Source: Sphingomonas caeni
GTDB taxonomy: Bacteria > Pseudomonadota > Alphaproteobacteria > Sphingomonadales > Sphingomonadaceae
Direction: 5' to 3'
NCBI RefSeq assembly: GCF_026013415.1
Contig: NZ_JAPDOK010000005.1
Coordinates: 62,001 to 126,000 of the forward strand
DNA length: 64,000 nt
Shown: in pieces, positions 61,163-64,000 of the stretch
Position numbering within the stretch: the first letter of the stretch is position 1
Layout of the letters: the number at the start of each line of letters is the position of its first letter
The notes under the pieces: generated by a model
What the model was told of the DNA's origin: nothing
The model's database searches: none
Seen by the model: only the letters and a program-made list of their open reading frames with translations
Program-made: the position numbers and the translations under genes

Positions 61163-63391
61163 TCACGGCTTCACGAACCCCGCCGTCACCGCCCCGCTCC
61201 CGGTCAACGAAAAGCTCGCCGACGAGGCGCCAACCGCGACGCCGTAACTCCCCCCAGCCACCCGCCAGCGATGCCCCTTTTCGTCGAAATGGGCGAGCAG
61301 GCGCGGGTCTGCCGTGACGGTCACGCGTCGCGTCTCACCCGGTGCCAGCCGGACCTTGTCGAATCCGATCAGCCGCGGTTCGGGGCTGCCCGCGATGCTG
61401 GTGAGATAGACCTGCGGCACATCCGCCCCTGTCCGCTCGCCCGTGTTGCACACCGTGAACGAGACCTCGAGCGTCCTGCCCCCGCGCACCTCAAGATCCG
61501 AATAGGCGAAGCTGGTGTAGGAAAGCCCGTGCCCGAACGGGAAGAGCGGCGTCAGCCCCTTGCGCGCATACCAGCGATAGCCGACGTCCGCCCCCTCGGC
61601 ATAGGGCAGCGGGATCGGGTGATCATAGTTGGACGGCCGGTCCGCCGAGGTCCCCCACCCCGTCAGCGACGGCCGGGGAAGCTGCGCCTCGCTCACCGGA
61701 AAGCTCACCGCCAGCCGGCCCGAAGGATTGACCCGCCCGGTCAGCAGATTGGCGATCGCCGGCCCGCCGCGATTGCCCGCATACCAGGCCTCGAGCACCG
61801 CGCTGACCTGGCCCAGCCACGGCATCGTCACCGGCCCGCCGGTCTCGAGCACCACCACCGTTTTCGGATTGGCCGCCGCCACCGCCGCGATCAGCGCGTC
61901 CTGCCCGTGCGGCAAGGTGAGGTCGGGCACGTCGTAGCTTTCGGTCGTCCACTGCGTCGCGAACACGATCGCCACGTCCGCATCCTTGGCGGCGATCGCC
62001 GCGCTCGACGGATAGTCGCCATTGTTCACGACGAACTCGACCCCCGGCATCGCCTCCCTGAGCGCTTCGAGCGGCGAGGAGGGATGGAACACCATCAGCC
62101 GCGGCGAGCCGAGCGTGCCCCAGCCCATTACCGGGATCTGCAGCCCCGGCCCCTCGATCGCGGTGGTATTGGCCGAGCCGCCGCCCGAAGGCACGCCGAA
62201 CTGGGCATTGCCCCCGATCACCGCAACCTTCTTCACGCCCGCGAGCGGCAGCAGCCCACCCTCGTTCTTGAGCAGCACGCTCCCCTCCTCGGCGATCGAC
62301 TGCGACACCCGGCTATTGGCGGCATAGTCGATCGGCGAGCGCGTCGCGGGGCGGTCCATCACGCCCGTCGCGAACAGGCTGCGCAGGATGCGGTGGACCA
62401 TCAGGTCGAGCTGCGCGCGGTACTTCGGGTCCTTCGCCACCGCGTCGGTCAGCGGCTGGCCGAAATAGACCTGCCGGTCGAGCTGCTCGCCCGATTCCTG
62501 ATCGAGCCCGTTCAGCGCCGCCTCGGTCGAATGCACCGCGCCCCAATCGGACATCACCCAGCCCGGATAGCCCCAATCCTTGCGCAGAATTTGATTGAGC
62601 AACCAGTCATTCTCGCAGGAATAGCGCCCGTCCACGAGCTGGTAGGCGCACATCACCGAACCCGGCTTGCCGCCTTCGATCGCCAGCTCGAATGCGAGCA
62701 GGTCGCTCTCGCGCGCCGCGGCGTCACCGATCTGCACATCGACCGAGAAGCGCGCCGTCTCCTGATTGTTGAAGGCGAAATGCTTGATCGTCGAGACGAC
62801 ATTCTGGCTCTGGATGCCGCGGATATGATCGCCGACGAGCGAACCCGCGAGCAACGGGTCCTCGCCCATATATTCGAAGTTCCGCCCGTTGCGCGGCTCG
62901 CGCACCAGGTTGGTGCCGCCCGCGAGCAGCACGTTGAACCCCTTGCGCCAGCTCTCGTCGCCGAGCGCCGCGCCGCCCGAATAAGCGAGCGTGCGGTTCC
63001 AGCTCGACGCCAGCGCGATCGTCGCGGGAAAGGCGGTGGCGCCGTCGCCCGGACGGACATTGCCGGGATTGGTCACGCCCACGCTGGCATCGGCCTCCTG
63101 CAAGTCGGGAATGCCGAGCCGCGGAATGCCGAAGATGAACCCCGCGGATCCCAGCGCACGCTCGGGCGGGGCGATGCCAAGCCGCGGGCGGCCCATCGGT
63201 CCATGGACGAGGGTCAGCTTCTCCTCGGTCGTCATCGCCGCCATCAGCAGCCGCGCGCGCTGGTCCGGATCGAGGTTCCGGTCCATCCAGGGCCTGTCGG
63301 GCGCCGCGGGCCGGGCGGCGACCGGAAGCGGCGGCACCAGCAGCAGCAGCGCGAACCATGCGGCAAGCCTCGAACGACGATTCCGGATCAT
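61163..63391 (-). CDS. Secreted GH3 beta-glucosidase-like glycosidase
   Basis: A 742-residue glycoside hydrolase family 3 enzyme. A signal peptide ends at LPVAAR. The first domain (about 35-350) has GGTNLVREPRNGRNFEYMGEDP, STIKHFAFNNQE (conserved K-H) and the catalytic Asp in GWVMSDWGAVHS. The alpha/beta sandwich domain (about 370-560) contains LLKNEGGLLPL and the general-acid region, and a fibronectin-III-like domain ends the protein (FPFGHGLSYTSF). The substrate specificity cannot be read. The ATG at 63391 has GGAGG upstream. Confidence 0.94.
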   Translation of the reverse strand: MIRNRRSRLAAWFALLLLVPPLPVAARPAAPDRPWMDRNLDPDQRARLLMAAMTTEEKLTLVHGPMGRPRLGIAPPERALGSAGFIFGIPRLGIPDLQEADASVGVTNPGNVRPGDGATAFPATIALASSWNRTLAYSGGAALGDESWRKGFNVLLAGGTNLVREPRNGRNFEYMGEDPLLAGSLVGDHIRGIQSQNVVSTIKHFAFNNQETARFSVDVQIGDAAARESDLLAFELAIEGGKPGSVMCAYQLVDGRYSCENDWLLNQILRKDWGYPGWVMSDWGAVHSTEAALNGLDQESGEQLDRQVYFGQPLTDAVAKDPKYRAQLDLMVHRILRSLFATGVMDRPATRSPIDYAANSRVSQSIAEEGSVLLKNEGGLLPLAGVKKVAVIGGNAQFGVPSGGGSANTTAIEGPGLQIPVMGWGTLGSPRLMVFHPSSPLEALREAMPGVEFVVNNGDYPSSAAIAAKDADVAIVFATQWTTESYDVPDLTLPHGQDALIAAVAAANPKTVVVLETGGPVTMPWLGQVSAVLEAWYAGNRGGPAIANLLTGRVNPSGRLAVSFPVSEAQLPRPSLTGWGTSADRPSNYDHPIPLPYAEGADVGYRWYARKGLTPLFPFGHGLSYTSFAYSDLEVRGGRTLEVSFTVCNTGERTGADVPQVYLTSIAGSPEPRLIGFDKVRLAPGETRRVTVTADPRLLAHFDEKGHRWRVAGGSYGVAVGASSASFSLTGSGAVTAGFVKP

Positions 63392-63535
63392 CCGCCCCTC
63401 CTCTCGCAACGCGCCGGCATCTGTGGCCGGTCGCGCGGGCATCCTACGCCCGCGCACGGCGAACGACAACGCTGTCGTCCGCTTGACGCGCCGCGGGCAT
63501 GCCATATGCTTCCGGTCCCGGGAGGAGGACCTGCC

Positions 63536-63940
63536 ATGCCGCTGACCCCTGTCCGTTTCTGCGCCCGCATCGCCGCGCTGGCGCTGTGCCTCCTCATCGC
63601 CGGACCCGCGCTGGCCCAGGCCGGCTGGAAACTCGTCACGAGCGATTCCAAGGGCAGCTATTATATCGATCAGGCATCGACCGTGATTCAGGGCGATATG
63701 CGAAACGCCACCAGCCGCACCGATTATGTCGGCGACGGCATCCAGAAGGGCGTGGTGCGCCGCGTCTATGAAGAGAATTATGACTGCCGGAAGCGCGCGG
63801 TGCGGCTGCGCAAGGTGACGCTCTATGCGGCGGACGACAGCGTGCTCGCCAGCTTCGATTGGGCCGAGGGCGAGATCGACTGGATCGCCGCCGCACCCGA
63901 ATCGCTTGGCGGGCTCAAGATCGCCGCCGTCTGTGGCTGA
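63536..63940 (+). CDS. Exported Adhesin_E-like protein (paralogue 2)
   Basis: A 134-residue exported protein. A signal peptide ends at GPALAQ. The mature part, GWKLVTSDSKGSYYIDQASTVIQGD, then RTDYVGDGIQKG, NYDCRKRAVRLRKVT and LKIAAVCG, follows the same strand and Cys layout as the gene at 59714, so the two are paralogues. GGAGGAGGA precedes the ATG. It lies divergent from the GH3 gene by 144 bases. Its function is unknown. Confidence 0.72.
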   Translation: MPLTPVRFCARIAALALCLLIAGPALAQAGWKLVTSDSKGSYYIDQASTVIQGDMRNATSRTDYVGDGIQKGVVRRVYEENYDCRKRAVRLRKVTLYAADDSVLASFDWAEGEIDWIAAAPESLGGLKIAAVCG

Positions 63941-64000
63941 CCGGCGCGGCGTCGCAGGGGCGCTGGTTGCGGCGCTCTGTGCGCTGCTGTTGCCTGCCGC
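63933..64000 (+). CDS. Start of a further exported protein (cut by the window end)
   Basis: From the GTG at 63933, which overlaps the previous stop, the frame reads MADRRGVAGALVAALCALLLPA, which looks like a signal peptide. The overlap suggests coupling to the Adhesin_E-like gene. Only 22 codons are visible, so this is tentative. Confidence 0.4.
   Translation, partial: MADRRGVAGALVAALCALLLPA

Noticed and set aside
61058..63940. Long plus-strand open frame opposite the GH3 gene
   Set aside because: The GH3 gene on the minus strand has complete catalytic motifs; the plus-strand product is Arg/Ala/His-rich noise until it merges with the genuine small gene at 63536.

Overview
The window looks like chromosomal DNA of a Sphingomonadales alphaproteobacterium, closest in character to Sphingomonas. 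The evidence is the high GC, a serine palmitoyltransferase with its dedicated acyl carrier protein, a PhyR-NepR-EcfG general stress locus, a TonB-dependent receptor of the Xanthomonas/Caulobacter type, and repeated intergenic palindromes. I place it by gene content only; no rRNA is present.

Layout: 1-7.5 kb is a translationally coupled type IV secretion operon (virB3-4-6-8-9-10-11, cut at the left edge), followed by an L,D-transpeptidase and a lipoprotein. 9.5-13 kb holds a purine permease, an SBF-like transporter and an esterase. 13.2-20 kb is a nutrient-uptake locus on the minus strand (TonB-dependent receptor, SapC, cupin, tryptophan-halogenase-like flavoenzyme) with a palindromic operator over the receptor promoter. 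20.1-22.3 kb carries a B12/radical-SAM RiPP methyltransferase next to tRNA-Ser(CGA). The 3' end of that gene is built from a second, decayed copy of the whole tRNA gene. 22.4-34.4 kb contains hspQ, a large orphan protein, and the ancestral rplU-rpmA-GNAT-obgE-proB order split by insertions (a SoxR-type MFS exporter, a hydrolase/TetR pair, a SnoaL-like gene).

33.5-44.6 kb appears to be a dispersed sphingolipid region: a CerR-like reductase, ACP, SPT, a hybrid kinase, lptF-lptG, a desaturase and a bCerS-like acyltransferase. A membrane protein resembling Pycsar effectors, coupled to an OmpA-like gene, is embedded in it. 44.9-53 kb is mostly housekeeping (xthA, erpA, an M23 peptidase, a DUF455 protein, bcp, glnE). 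53-57.3 kb is the general stress response locus: a second NepR-like gene, ecfG, a 44-residue membrane peptide, phyR, nepR and a PhyP-like degenerate kinase, ending at a strong terminator. 57.4-64 kb carries a secreted DPP-IV-type peptidase, soxR with a divergent glyoxalase-fold gene, a GH3 glycosidase and two small Adhesin_E-like exported proteins.

How the genes work together: the SoxR box between soxR and the VOC gene is nearly identical to one in front of the MFS exporter 34 kb away, so these probably form one redox-drug regulon. PhyR, NepR, EcfG and PhyP form one partner-switching circuit. SPT, ACP, CerR-like and bCerS-like proteins can account for the ceramide backbone. Two repeat systems punctuate the gaps between transcription units: about 82-bp inverted repeats and longer palindromes with C-rich ends.
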